Source: Acidobacteriaceae bacterium (GTDB lineage: Bacteria; Acidobacteriota; Terriglobia; Bryobacterales; Bryobacteraceae). Taken from it: a stretch of 64,000 bases of DNA. The stretch covers positions 1 to 64,000 of the forward strand of contig JADCJL010000100.1 of the NCBI GenBank assembly GCA_020247055.1. Direction: 5' to 3'. This document shows positions 45,677 to 54,101 of this stretch, piece by piece. The number at the start of each line of letters is the position of its first letter. Position 1 is the first letter of the stretch. The notes under the pieces were generated by a model. It saw nothing but the letters and a program-made list of their open reading frames with translations. It was not told the DNA's origin and made no database searches. The position numbers and the translations under genes were made by a program.

Positions 45677-47077
45677 ATGCAGAATCGACGCATGCTCTCC
45701 CGTCGCGACCTACTCCGGCGAGCCTCCACCGGCTTCGGCCTGACCGCCTTCGCGGGCCTGGCCGCCGAGGATGCGGCCAAGCCGCCGCACTTTCCGCCCA
45801 AAATCAAAAGTGTCATTTTTTGTTTTATGTCCGGCGGCGTCTCCCACGTCGACAGCTTCGACCCGAAACCGCGTCTCACGCGCGATGCGGGCAAGCCAAT
45901 GCCGATGCCCGTCAAGCCCACCATGTTCAATGACGTCAAGGGCATCATGCCCAGCCCGTGGAGCTTTAAGAACCACGGCCAGTGCGGCATGCCGGTGAGC
46001 GAACTGTTTCCGCACATGGCCGCCCGCGCCGACGATCTGTGTCTGATCCGTTCGATGACCAGCACGGCCAACGAACACGCCCAGGGGAACTTTTTCCTGC
46101 ACACAGGCCAGCCGTTTCTCGGCTTCCCGAACGCCGGCGCCTGGATCAACTACGGCCTCGGCAGCGAGAACCGTAACCTGCCCGGCTTTGTGGTGCTGGC
46201 CAGCGGCGGCGTGCCGCTGGGAGGCATCGGCATGTACGGCAGCGGCTTCCTGCCGGCTGAACATCAGGCTTCGCTGCTCTATCCGGAGGCGGCCGAGCCG
46301 CTGCAGAACATCAAGCCCAAGGAGGCGGACCGCGAACAGCAGCGGCGCCTGGCCTTTATCCGGTCGATGGACCAGCAGTTCACCGTCCGCACGGGCGCCG
46401 ATGCGCAGGTGGAAACGGCCATTCGCAACTACGAGACGGCCTACCGCATGCAGACCGCCGTGCCGGAGTTGATGGAGCTGCGAGGGGAAAGCGAGGCGAC
46501 CAGGAAGCTCTATGGCATGGACTCGCCAAACGCCAACACGGCGGCCTACGGCAAACAGTGCCTACTCGCGCGCCGGTTGGTGGAACGCGGCGTCCGCTTC
46601 ATTGAATTGACCTGTCTGATGCGGCCCGCCGACCCCGGCCAGTCCGGCAACCCGTGGGATCAGCATTCCGTGCTCCGCGAGGGCCACACCGAGATGGCAC
46701 TCCAGGTGGACCAGCCGATCGCGGGCCTGATCACGGATCTGAAAGCGCGCGGACTGTTCGAGCAGACGCTGATCATCTGGGCCGGCGAGTTTGGCCGGAC
46801 GCCGTTTGCGCAGGGCGCTAACGGGCGCGATCACAATCCGTTCGGCTTCAGCATCTGGCTGGCCGGCGGGGGCGTCAAGCGCGGATTCATTTACGGACAG
46901 ACGGACGAGTTTGGCTACTATGCGGTCGAAAACAGCATGACGGTTTACGATCTTTGGGCGACGGTGCTGCACCTGCTGGGTGTGGACCACGAGCGCCTCA
47001 CCTACCGCTTCAGCGGCCGCGACTACCGTCTCTCGGATGTGCACGGGCGCGTCATCCGGGATCTGCTCCGCGCCTGA
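45677..47077 (+). CDS. DUF1501 protein, Tat-exported
   Basis: This 466-residue protein has Tat leader [23 protein letters not shown]1501 blocks are [51 protein letters not shown] and [12 protein letters not shown]. It is the third DUF1501 in the window, and again directly follows a DUF1553 cytochrome. The unknown function and shared export mode suggest the two proteins meet folded in the periplasm. Confidence 0.9.
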   Translation: MQNRRMLSRRDLLRRASTGFGLTAFAGLAAEDAAKPPHFPPKIKSVIFCFMSGGVSHVDSFDPKPRLTRDAGKPMPMPVKPTMFNDVKGIMPSPWSFKNHGQCGMPVSELFPHMAARADDLCLIRSMTSTANEHAQGNFFLHTGQPFLGFPNAGAWINYGLGSENRNLPGFVVLASGGVPLGGIGMYGSGFLPAEHQASLLYPEAAEPLQNIKPKEADREQQRRLAFIRSMDQQFTVRTGADAQVETAIRNYETAYRMQTAVPELMELRGESEATRKLYGMDSPNANTAAYGKQCLLARRLVERGVRFIELTCLMRPADPGQSGNPWDQHSVLREGHTEMALQVDQPIAGLITDLKARGLFEQTLIIWAGEFGRTPFAQGANGRDHNPFGFSIWLAGGGVKRGFIYGQTDEFGYYAVENSMTVYDLWATVLHLLGVDHERLTYRFSGRDYRLSDVHGRVIRDLLRA

Positions 47078-47102
47078 CCGCCCAACCGCTCTGGGGCGGG
47101 CA

Positions 47103-47108
47103 TATGAT
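47103..47108 (+). promoter_or_regulatory. -10-like TATGAT, 7 nt before ATG 47116
   Basis: TATGAT-CTTAAGG-ATG gives leaderless spacing. This choice of start places the Tat motif TRRQF at residues 2-6. Without it, an earlier in-frame ATG at 47104, overlapping the hexamer, would have to be used. Confidence 0.55.
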
Positions 47109-47115
47109 CTTAAGG

Positions 47116-48666
47116 ATGACCAGGCGCCAGTTTACGACCCTTGCCGCTCTCGGGGCGGCCTCCGCGCAGACCCGCGAAACCACCATCGACATCGCCGACC
47201 GCCGGGAGCTGTTCGTCGACCGGCACCTTGTGGAGCGCACGACCGGCGGTACGGCCTTCCGGCTGCACGCCCCGCAGCCACGCGAAATCTCCCTCGTCCA
47301 CGATGCCCCGTGGGAGGGCCCCGGGAGCGGCTACCACAGCATCTTTGAAGACGCCGGCCGCTACCGCATGTTCTACAAGGCCTACCACATGGACGTCTCC
47401 ACGGGGAAACTGCGCGCCGATGCCCATGGCGGCCACTGCTGCTACGCCGAAAGCGAAGACGGCATCCACTGGCGCAAACCGGAGTTGGGGCTCGTCGAGT
47501 TTCGGGGCAGCAAGGCGAACAATATCGTGCTGGCCTCGGGTCCGCAGGGCGGGCTGAACCTGGACGCGGCGCATCCGGCCGTGTTTCTCGATACCAACCC
47601 CGCGGCGGGGCCGGAGGCCCGCTACAAAGCCTTTATCCGTTCGGCCGACCGCAAGGCGCACGGGCTGATCGCGCTGCGCTCGGCCGACGGCTTCCGCTGG
47701 ACGCCCATGCGGGGCGCGCCGGTGGTGACCGACGGCGCGTTTGATTCGCAGAACCTCGGTTTCTGGGACGGCGCGCGGGGGCAGTACCGCGCCTACTGGC
47801 GCTCGTTTACCGCAGGCGTGACGACCGGCGAGACGTGGAAGCCGGACGGACTGCGGGCGATTCGCACGGCGGTCTCCGATGACTTCGTCACCTGGCGCGA
47901 GGCGCGGGATCTGCGCTACGTCGACTCGCCGGCCGAGCAGTTATACACGAACCAGGTGAAGCCGTACGCGCGCGCGCCGCACCTGCTCATCGGCTTTCCC
48001 ACGCGCTACACGGAACGGCCGTGGTCACCTTCGCTGCGGGCGCTGCCCGAGGAGGAGCACCGGCGGCAGCGGTCGACAGCGTCGATGCGCTACGGCACGG
48101 CGATCACCGAGGCGCTGCTGATGGCGAGCCGCGATGGCGTGCTGTTTCACCGCTGGAACGAAGGCTTTCTGCGGCCGGGGGTCGAGCGGGCGGGGACGTG
48201 GAACTATGGCCATCAGTACATCGGCTGGCACCTCGTGGAGACACGTTCGGCACTGGCCGGGGCGCCCAACGAACTTTCGCTGTACGCGAGTGAAAGTTAC
48301 TGGACCGGCAACAGCAGCGAACTGCGGCGGTATACGCTGCGGCTGGACGGATTCGTGAGCGCGAGCGCGGGTGCGGGCGGGGGCGAGCTGATCACGCGGC
48401 CGGTGCGGTTTTCGGGCGGGCGGCTGCGGCTGAACTTCGCGACCTCGGCGGTGGGGTTGGTGCAGGTGGAGTTGCAGAGGCCCGATGGGAGCCCGGTGCC
48501 CGGCTTCGCCGCGGCGGACTGCGATGAGGTATACGGCGACACGGTGGACCGGGCGGTTTCCTGGCGCGGCTCGGAGGATGTGAGTAAGCTGGCGGGGGAG
48601 CCGGTACGCGTGCGGTTCGTACTGCGGGACGCCGACCTTTACGCGTTCCGGTTTGCAAAGCTTTAA
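47116..48666 (+). CDS. Tat-exported glycoside-hydrolase-like five-bladed propeller protein
   Basis: This 516-residue protein has a Tat leader (MTRRQFTTLAALGAASAQT). The fold is GH32/GH43-like: repeated segments with acidic residues, RRELFVDRHLVERTTGG, YRMFYKAYH, YAESEDGIHWRKPELG, DSQNLGFWDGARGQYRAYWRSF. A C-terminal beta-sandwich has FSGGRLRLNFATSAVGLVQVELQ. It may act on arabinan, fructan or other plant glycans, but catalytic acids cannot be assigned safely. The 3' end is 1 nt from the probable MITE target duplication. Confidence 0.65.
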   Translation: MTRRQFTTLAALGAASAQTRETTIDIADRRELFVDRHLVERTTGGTAFRLHAPQPREISLVHDAPWEGPGSGYHSIFEDAGRYRMFYKAYHMDVSTGKLRADAHGGHCCYAESEDGIHWRKPELGLVEFRGSKANNIVLASGPQGGLNLDAAHPAVFLDTNPAAGPEARYKAFIRSADRKAHGLIALRSADGFRWTPMRGAPVVTDGAFDSQNLGFWDGARGQYRAYWRSFTAGVTTGETWKPDGLRAIRTAVSDDFVTWREARDLRYVDSPAEQLYTNQVKPYARAPHLLIGFPTRYTERPWSPSLRALPEEEHRRQRSTASMRYGTAITEALLMASRDGVLFHRWNEGFLRPGVERAGTWNYGHQYIGWHLVETRSALAGAPNELSLYASESYWTGNSSELRRYTLRLDGFVSASAGAGGGELITRPVRFSGGRLRLNFATSAVGLVQVELQRPDGSPVPGFAAADCDEVYGDTVDRAVSWRGSEDVSKLAGEPVRVRFVLRDADLYAFRFAKL

Positions 48667-48667
48667 G

Positions 48668-48879
48668 GCGGGGGAGATCCTGGCGGCCGGGCACACACCC
48701 GAATTGGAGCGCTGTCGCGGAAATGGCCAACGGTTTGGACCGGGTCGGGATGGTCGGGTTGACCGGCAAGGCGCGGGTTGAGCGAGAGGAACCGGAAACG
48801 CTACGGCCGTTGGGCCCGTAGCGCGCTGGAAGGGTTTCATCGCCGGTTACCGTTTCCTCCTCGCCAGGATCTCCGCGGG
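48668..48879. mobile_element. 202-bp MITE-like element with 13-bp TIRs and 5-bp target duplication
   Basis: The element 48673-48874 begins with GGAGATCCTGGCG and ends with the exact reverse complement CGCCAGGATCTCC. Both sides carry the same 5-bp sequence GCGGG (48668-48672 and 48875-48879), as expected for a target site duplication. The inside has no plausible gene but contains a further hairpin (CGCTACGG ... CCGTAGCG). It occupies the gap between two convergent genes. This is the pattern of a non-autonomous transposon, though a 5-bp duplicate in GC-rich DNA can occur by chance. Confidence 0.6.
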
Positions 48880-48885
48880 CGGGCG

Positions 48886-49803
48886 CTACGACTTCTTGTT
48901 GAGCAGTCGCCAGGCCTGCTCGTGGAGTTGCTCGTGCCACTGCTCTACTTCGCCGGGAGCGTAGCGGTAGAAGGACTCCGGCGGATTTTCGAGCGTCGGC
49001 GGCAGCTCCGGCGAGTTGTTCAGCGTGGGCAGCACGCCGCGCATGGCCCGCGCATAGAGCCCTGGCCCGCCCGTGATATCGATCCAGCGAAACGGGCCGC
49101 ACAGCGAGGCCCATAGCCCGCAGGCGTTGCGGAACGAACGGTCGATGGTCTCAACATCAGCCACCCCGGTTTCAAGCAGATGTACAGCTTCGCGATACAT
49201 GGCGTAGCCGAGGCGGTTGACGATGAAGCCGGGGACGTCCCGCTGCACCAGGCACGGATCCTTGTCGAGGCGCCGGGCGAGTTCGGCCGCGCGTTCAAGC
49301 GCGGCATCGGCGGTAGCGGCGCCGCGGATCAGTTCGAGAAAGCGCGTGGCGTGCGCGGGTTCGGCCCAGTGCATGCCAAGGAACCGGCCGGGATGCCGGC
49401 GGCTCTGCTGCAGCAGGCTGATCGGCAGCGCCGAGGTGTTGCTCGCAATCGGCACCGCAGGATCGACAACCGCCTCAAGCGCATCGAAGACCTCCTGCTT
49501 GGTGTCCAGGTCTTCGGTCACCGATTCGACGATGAAGCCGCACCCGGCCAAGGCCTCCCAGCCGGTGGCTTCGACAAATCGCTCCGGCCAGTCTTTCGCC
49601 GCCTCCGCGTCCTGCCCGGCGTGCGCGAGATACTCCGCGGCGGCCCGTTCGATGTACTGCCGCGCCGCCGCGTAGCCCGGTGCGCCGTCCTTCGTCAGGG
49701 CAACCACACGGAAGCCATGGAGGAGAAAGCACGCCGCAATGCCGCGGCCGAGGAGGCCGAGTCCAACCACGCCAATCAAATCCTGTTGCCCAACGGTTTG
49801 CAT
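48886..49803 (-). CDS. 3-hydroxyacyl-CoA dehydrogenase family protein
   Basis: This 305-residue NAD-dependent dehydrogenase has the Rossmann motif GVVGLGLLGRGIAACFLLHG. SNTSALPISLLQQ is next, then HWAEPAHATRFLELIRG at the active site, and a C-terminal helical domain (VNRLGYAMYREAVHLL). It resembles 3-hydroxybutyryl-CoA or L-carnitine dehydrogenase-type proteins, oxidising a beta-hydroxy acid. ATG 49803 is chosen: GGAG lies 7 nt before it and the -10-like TACATT is further upstream, whereas an in-frame TTG at 49815 has neither. It is divergent from the aldo/keto reductase gene. Confidence 0.88.
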   Translation of the reverse strand: MQTVGQQDLIGVVGLGLLGRGIAACFLLHGFRVVALTKDGAPGYAAARQYIERAAAEYLAHAGQDAEAAKDWPERFVEATGWEALAGCGFIVESVTEDLDTKQEVFDALEAVVDPAVPIASNTSALPISLLQQSRRHPGRFLGMHWAEPAHATRFLELIRGAATADAALERAAELARRLDKDPCLVQRDVPGFIVNRLGYAMYREAVHLLETGVADVETIDRSFRNACGLWASLCGPFRWIDITGGPGLYARAMRGVLPTLNNSPELPPTLENPPESFYRYAPGEVEQWHEQLHEQAWRLLNKKS

Positions 49804-49865
49804 AGATTGCTCCAAAATGTAGCACGCCGCACTGCTGTTTCTGCAATACTAGTGCGGAATTTCGT

Positions 49866-50786
49866 ATGCAAATCCGGACTCTGGGAAGTACGCCCTTCAT
49901 GGTAGGCCGCGTCGCGCTCGGGTGCGTCACGTTTGGCCGGGAGATTGGCGAGGCGGCCGCCTTCGAACTCATGGACTACGCCGTCGAACAGGGCATCAAC
50001 CTGTTCGACACGGCCGAAGCCTACGGCGAGGGTGCCTCGGAGCGGATTGTCGGCCGCTGGCTCCGCGCCCGCGGCTGCCGCGATCAGATTGTCCTGCAGA
50101 CCAAGGTCACCACAGACTTCTCGCCGGCGCACGTGCGCGAGGCCTGCGCCCGCAGCCTGGACCGGCTGCAGTGCGAGCGGGTGGACGTCTATCTGATGCA
50201 CTCGTATGATGCGCGGCGGCCGATTGCGGAGTCGCTCGAAGCCATGACGTGGACTGTCGATGCGGGCCGGGCGGAAGCAATCGGCTGCAGCAACTTTACC
50301 GCGGAGCAACTGCGCACCGCGATCGAGGCGGGCGCGGCGCGCCAACTGGCCCCGCTGCGCGTTCTGCAGCCGGTCTACAATCTGGTGGCGCGGGAGGCCG
50401 AAGACCGGTTGTTTGCACTCTGCGCTGAGCACGGGATCGGGATCACCAGCTACAGTCCGCTGGGCGCCGGATTTCTCACGGGTAAATACTCGGGTGACCG
50501 GACCGCGATGCCCGCAGGCTCCCGCTTCGCCATCAAGCCCGCGCACGCCGACCTCTACTTCCACCCGGCCAACTTCGCGGCGCTCGACCAGTTGCGGCGC
50601 CTGTCGGAAACCACCGGACATTCGCTGGCCACCCTGGCCATGGCCTGGGTGCTGCGCCAGCCGGCGATTGACAGCGTGCTGACCGGGGCACGGGACAAAA
50701 GCCATCTCGACAACGCCCTGCACTGTCTGCGCCATCTGGCGGAGTTGGCCGCGGTCTGGGAAGACGCCGCGCATCGGTTCGCCTGA
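49866..50786 (+). CDS. aldo/keto reductase
   Basis: This 306-residue TIM-barrel NADPH oxidoreductase shows the catalytic tetrad Asp48, Tyr53, Lys80 and His112 (FDTAEAYGEG, LQTKVTTD, VYLMHSYD). The cofactor region near SVLTGARDKSHL is typical. It reduces aldehydes or keto sugars. A second aldo/keto reductase gene follows after 42 bp, and the two are only distantly alike, so they are not a recent duplication. Confidence 0.9.
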   Translation: MQIRTLGSTPFMVGRVALGCVTFGREIGEAAAFELMDYAVEQGINLFDTAEAYGEGASERIVGRWLRARGCRDQIVLQTKVTTDFSPAHVREACARSLDRLQCERVDVYLMHSYDARRPIAESLEAMTWTVDAGRAEAIGCSNFTAEQLRTAIEAGAARQLAPLRVLQPVYNLVAREAEDRLFALCAEHGIGITSYSPLGAGFLTGKYSGDRTAMPAGSRFAIKPAHADLYFHPANFAALDQLRRLSETTGHSLATLAMAWVLRQPAIDSVLTGARDKSHLDNALHCLRHLAELAAVWEDAAHRFA

Positions 50787-50808
50787 CCGCCCGCCCCAGT
50801 CACAGGGT

Positions 50809-50814
50809 ATGATC
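50809..50814 (+). promoter_or_regulatory. -10-like TATGAT upstream of the second aldo/keto reductase
   Basis: TATGAT ends 14 nt before ATG 50829, which would give a leader of about 7 nt. This is too short for a normal ribosome site, and none is seen (GATCCGAAGAACCTCCGC). Confidence 0.4.
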
Positions 50815-50828
50815 CGAAGAACCTCCGC

Positions 50829-51728
50829 ATGAACACACGACCCCTCGGCAACACCGGTCTCGCGGTCTCCGCGATCACCCTCGGCACCGTCGAACTCGGC
50901 ATCGACTACGGCTTTCGCGGCAGCGCCCACTATCAAAAGCCGGACCGCTCCGCGGCGGCCGACCTGCTGCGCGAGGCCGCGGCGAGCGGCATTACGCTGC
51001 TCGATACCGCGCCCGTCTACGGCGACGCCGAGGAGTTGATCGGGGTGAGCGGGGTGGATACGCCGGTCGCTACCAAGATCGTCCTCCCGGCCGATGCCGC
51101 GCAGATCGCCGCCTCGGTCGAGCAAAGCCTGCGCCGCCTACGCCGCACCCGCCTCGATCTGCTGCAGTTGCACAATCCCAACCCCGTCAGCGTCCGCGAC
51201 CCCGCGCTGCTGGCCGGCTTGCAGGCCGTGATCGACAGCGGCAAGGTTCGCTGCGTTGGCGCGAGCGCCTACGACGAAGCCACCGCGCTTGCCATCCTCG
51301 ATATCCCGCTCTACCGCACCCTGCAAGTGCCCTTCAACCTGCTCGACCGGACCATGGAACGCCGCGTCTTCCCGCTTGCCCGCGAGCGCGGCGTGGGCAT
51401 CCTCGTCCGCTCCGTGTTCCTACGCGGCGTGCTGACGGCGCGCATCGCCGAGGTTCCCGCGCCGCTCGCCGCCCTGCGCGACCGCGCCCTCGCGGGCCTG
51501 GGCGACACGCCGGTCGAAGCGCTAGCCGCGCTGGCGCTGCGCTTCTGTCTCTCGTTTCCTGAGATCGCCACGCTGATTCTCGGCATTCGCGACTCGGCCG
51601 AGTTGCGCAGCAATCTTGCGGCGGCGGCGCAGGGCCCCCTCTCGGCGGACGAACTCTCCCACTGGCGCCCCTTCGCCGTCGAGGACGATCCGCTCGTAAG
51701 CCCGCTCAACTGGCAGGGCCTCATCTGA
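50829..51728 (+). CDS. aldo/keto reductase
   Basis: This 299-residue protein has Asp59, Tyr64, Lys83 and His115 as the family tetrad (LLDTAPVYGDAE, ATKIVLP, LLQLHNPNP). The C-terminal part (VEALAALALRFCLSFPEIATLILG) matches family members acting on sugars and polyols such as galactose-dehydrogenase-like enzymes. There is no export leader. It ends 6 nt before the stop of the convergent esterase gene. Confidence 0.9.
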   Translation: MNTRPLGNTGLAVSAITLGTVELGIDYGFRGSAHYQKPDRSAAADLLREAAASGITLLDTAPVYGDAEELIGVSGVDTPVATKIVLPADAAQIAASVEQSLRRLRRTRLDLLQLHNPNPVSVRDPALLAGLQAVIDSGKVRCVGASAYDEATALAILDIPLYRTLQVPFNLLDRTMERRVFPLARERGVGILVRSVFLRGVLTARIAEVPAPLAALRDRALAGLGDTPVEALAALALRFCLSFPEIATLILGIRDSAELRSNLAAAAQGPLSADELSHWRPFAVEDDPLVSPLNWQGLI

Positions 51729-51733
51729 GCGGC

Positions 51734-52645
51734 CTACTTCTTGAGATTCTCGTCAAACCACCGGACGAAGTGCTCCTCGTCAGCCACCATGGTCGTCCAC
51801 CCATGGCCGCCGCCGGGATGCACCACCAGTTCCACGCGCCGGCCGGCCTCCCCCGCCTTGGCCGCGTACCGCTGCGACTGCTCAAGCGGCACCAGCGTAT
51901 CGGCGTCGCCATGGTAGATCAGCGTCGGCGGCACATGCGGGCCAAGGTGATAGATCGGGGAACTCTCGTAGCCGATCTGCTTCCACGCCGCGAGGTCTGT
52001 GGCCCGCGGACCGAACGCGCGCACGAAGCTTTTGGGCGGCCCGCCATCGCCGAGGTTCTCCGTTGAGGGGCCCAGGTTCAGCAGGTCGGTAACGGGATAG
52101 AAAATGGCGACCGCCTGTACGGCGCTCGACTCGCGGTCGATGGGGTCCGGCGCGGTCGGATCGCCGGGGCCGCCGCGCGTCGCCAGCATGAGGCTGAGAT
52201 GCCCGCCCGCGCTACCGCCGGTCACGCCGAGGCGATTCGGGTCAACGCCGTACTGCGCGGCGTGGTGCCGCACGTAGCGGATTCCGCGGTGCATGTCCGC
52301 GATGATTTCCATCACCGTCGACTGCGGTTGCGAGATGTGGCAGATCGCGAACACCGTGTAGCCGGCCCGCAGAATCGGCGCCGCCAGCCACGCCGGCGAC
52401 TCGCCCGGACCCTTCGACCGCCAGCCGCCGCTGACAAGAAACGCCACACCCAACCCGTTCCGCTTGGCCGCGGGCGGACGCAGAACGTCCATCGTCAGCG
52501 GCGTGCCATTCCGGCGACCATAGACAACGCCATCCGTCCGCTCGAACGACGGATGCAGGTACAACCACAGCGCTCCGGCCGCCGCGCCCGCCGTCACCAG
52601 CAGCACCAGCAGCACAACGCCGACCGTCCGTATCACTCTCCGCAT
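51734..52645 (-). CDS. alpha/beta hydrolase (BD-FAE/esterase-lipase-like), membrane-anchored
   Basis: This 303-residue protein has an N-terminal hydrophobic anchor (residues 8-30) and a carboxylesterase-type catalytic core. The nucleophile Ser145 is in GVTGGSAGGHL, the acid in YHGDADTLVPLEQ and the His in GGGHGW near the C-terminus. Such enzymes remove acyl or feruloyl groups from polysaccharides. It lies 18 nt after the formate dehydrogenase gamma subunit stop in gene order on the minus strand and could be read through, but is functionally unrelated. Confidence 0.85.
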   Translation of the reverse strand: MRRVIRTVGVVLLVLLVTAGAAAGALWLYLHPSFERTDGVVYGRRNGTPLTMDVLRPPAAKRNGLGVAFLVSGGWRSKGPGESPAWLAAPILRAGYTVFAICHISQPQSTVMEIIADMHRGIRYVRHHAAQYGVDPNRLGVTGGSAGGHLSLMLATRGGPGDPTAPDPIDRESSAVQAVAIFYPVTDLLNLGPSTENLGDGGPPKSFVRAFGPRATDLAAWKQIGYESSPIYHLGPHVPPTLIYHGDADTLVPLEQSQRYAAKAGEAGRRVELVVHPGGGHGWTTMVADEEHFVRWFDENLKK

Positions 52646-52663
52646 CGCAAGCCACTCTGCCGC

Positions 52664-53296
52664 TCAGGTGCGGTGCGATGCCCGCCACGCCCGATACCAC
52701 TTCGGATGATGGAACCGCGCCCACTCCGGCACCACATAGCCCCGCAGCATCGCGCGCATCGACTGCGGCACCGCCGCCGTGCCCATGTAGATATGCACCA
52801 GAATGCTCGTGATCGACCCGATCGCCGCCAGCGGATGTAGCGCAATCGAGGCGAGCCGCAGCGACCGCGGCATCCACTCGGGAAACCAAAGAACCACTCC
52901 CGTAGCGAACAGCGCCAGCGTAGTCGCCACCTGGCTCCAGAACAGCATCTTCTGCCCGGCGTTGAACCGCCCCGACGGCGGCAGCGCGCCATGATCGTGC
53001 GTTGCGTATTTATGCAGCCGCGTCAACCAAACCCGGTCATCGGCGTCCAGGCCCATTCCCGCCGCCCAGCGGCGAAACATCACCCCGATCATCACCGCGA
53101 ACACCACCCCGGACCACGGATGCGTGCCCCGAATGTGGAAGCCGCCCCCCAGCATCGTCCCCATCCAATACAGTTTCGGCGACCAGATCGCCAGACCAGT
53201 CAGCGTCGCGTAGCCAAAACTCAACGCCGCCATCCAGTGCATCACCCGCTCATAGGCGTCAAAGCGGGGAATCCGAATCTCGTCAGGCTCGGTCAC
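52664..53296 (-). CDS. fdnI: formate dehydrogenase cytochrome b subunit (gamma)
   Basis: This 210-residue membrane protein of the FdnI type has four hydrophobic segments (WMAALSFGYATLTGLAIW, WSGVVFAVMIGVMF, WSQVATTLALFATGVVLWF and AIGSITSILVHIYMGTAAV). Its His residues (YERVMHW, RGTHPW, ILVHIYMG) are suited to binding two b hemes. It passes electrons from the iron-sulfur subunit to quinone. The first 14 nt overlap the end of the beta subunit gene. Confidence 0.9.
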   Translation of the reverse strand: MTEPDEIRIPRFDAYERVMHWMAALSFGYATLTGLAIWSPKLYWMGTMLGGGFHIRGTHPWSGVVFAVMIGVMFRRWAAGMGLDADDRVWLTRLHKYATHDHGALPPSGRFNAGQKMLFWSQVATTLALFATGVVLWFPEWMPRSLRLASIALHPLAAIGSITSILVHIYMGTAAVPQSMRAMLRGYVVPEWARFHHPKWYRAWRASHRT

Positions 53297-54101
53297 TGGG
53301 CTCGTCCTCCTTCTCCGGGTGCCCGTGCTTGGCCGGGTCCTGCGGTCCGTAGATCACAAAATGCACAAAGGTCCCGAGAATCGTGCCCCAGAACATCAGC
53401 GTGCCCAGCCACTTCATCGGCCCCTTCCACAAGCTCACGCTTAACGGAATGTGCGGGTCCTTCGGCAGACCATACTGTTCCGGTTCGCTGGCGTGCTTCA
53501 ACACATACAGCACGTTGGTCCCGCCCACGCCCTGCGGATTGTACACGCCCGCGTCGGCGAACCCGTCCGCCTTCAATTCCGTGCTCCGCGCCTCGGCAAT
53601 CCGCACCAGTTCGTCGCGCTCACCAAACGTCAGGCAATTGGTCGGGCACGTCTTGATGCAGGCCGGCTCCAGACCCACGGCCGTGCGGTCCGAGCACAAC
53701 GAGCACTTGTACACCTTCTTTGTCGTCGGACTCAGCCGGGGCACATCAAACGGGCAGCCCGTGATGCAGTATCCGCAGCCGATGCAGTTGTCCTGCACGA
53801 AGTCGATCGTTCCGTTAGGCCGCGCCACAATGGCCCCCGGCGCCGGACACGCCGCCAGGCACCCGGCCTCGGCGCAGTGCATGCACTGATACTTCGACAT
53901 CAACCACGACGTGCCGCCGTCGCGCTCCATTTCGTTGAACTTGATCAAATTCCAGAAATTGTGCGCGAGATCCGGCATCGTCTGGTAGGTGCCGCCAAAC
54001 GTCCCCAGCGTGTACTCCTGGTCGTTCCACTCCTGGCAGGCGACCTCGCAGGCCTTGCATCCAATGCAGAGCGTCGTATCGATGAGCTTGGCAACGGTCA
54101 T
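53283..54101 (-). CDS. fdnH: formate dehydrogenase iron-sulfur subunit (beta)
   Basis: This 272-residue electron-transfer subunit has four cysteine groups for four [4Fe-4S] clusters: CIGCKACEVAC, CMHCAEAGCLAAC, CIGCGYCITGC and CSLC...CIKTCPTNC. A single C-terminal membrane helix (WLGTLMFWGTILGTFVHFVIY) anchors it to the gamma subunit. It overlaps the catalytic subunit gene by 4 nt and the gamma gene by 14 nt, so the three are one operon. Confidence 0.93.
   Translation of the reverse strand: MTVAKLIDTTLCIGCKACEVACQEWNDQEYTLGTFGGTYQTMPDLAHNFWNLIKFNEMERDGGTSWLMSKYQCMHCAEAGCLAACPAPGAIVARPNGTIDFVQDNCIGCGYCITGCPFDVPRLSPTTKKVYKCSLCSDRTAVGLEPACIKTCPTNCLTFGERDELVRIAEARSTELKADGFADAGVYNPQGVGGTNVLYVLKHASEPEQYGLPKDPHIPLSVSLWKGPMKWLGTLMFWGTILGTFVHFVIYGPQDPAKHGHPEKEDEPSDRA

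Noticed and set aside
48778-49116. 112-codon plus-strand frame after the propeller gene
   Set aside because: It spans the MITE-like element and antisense of the hydroxyacyl-CoA dehydrogenase; Arg-rich with no motifs.
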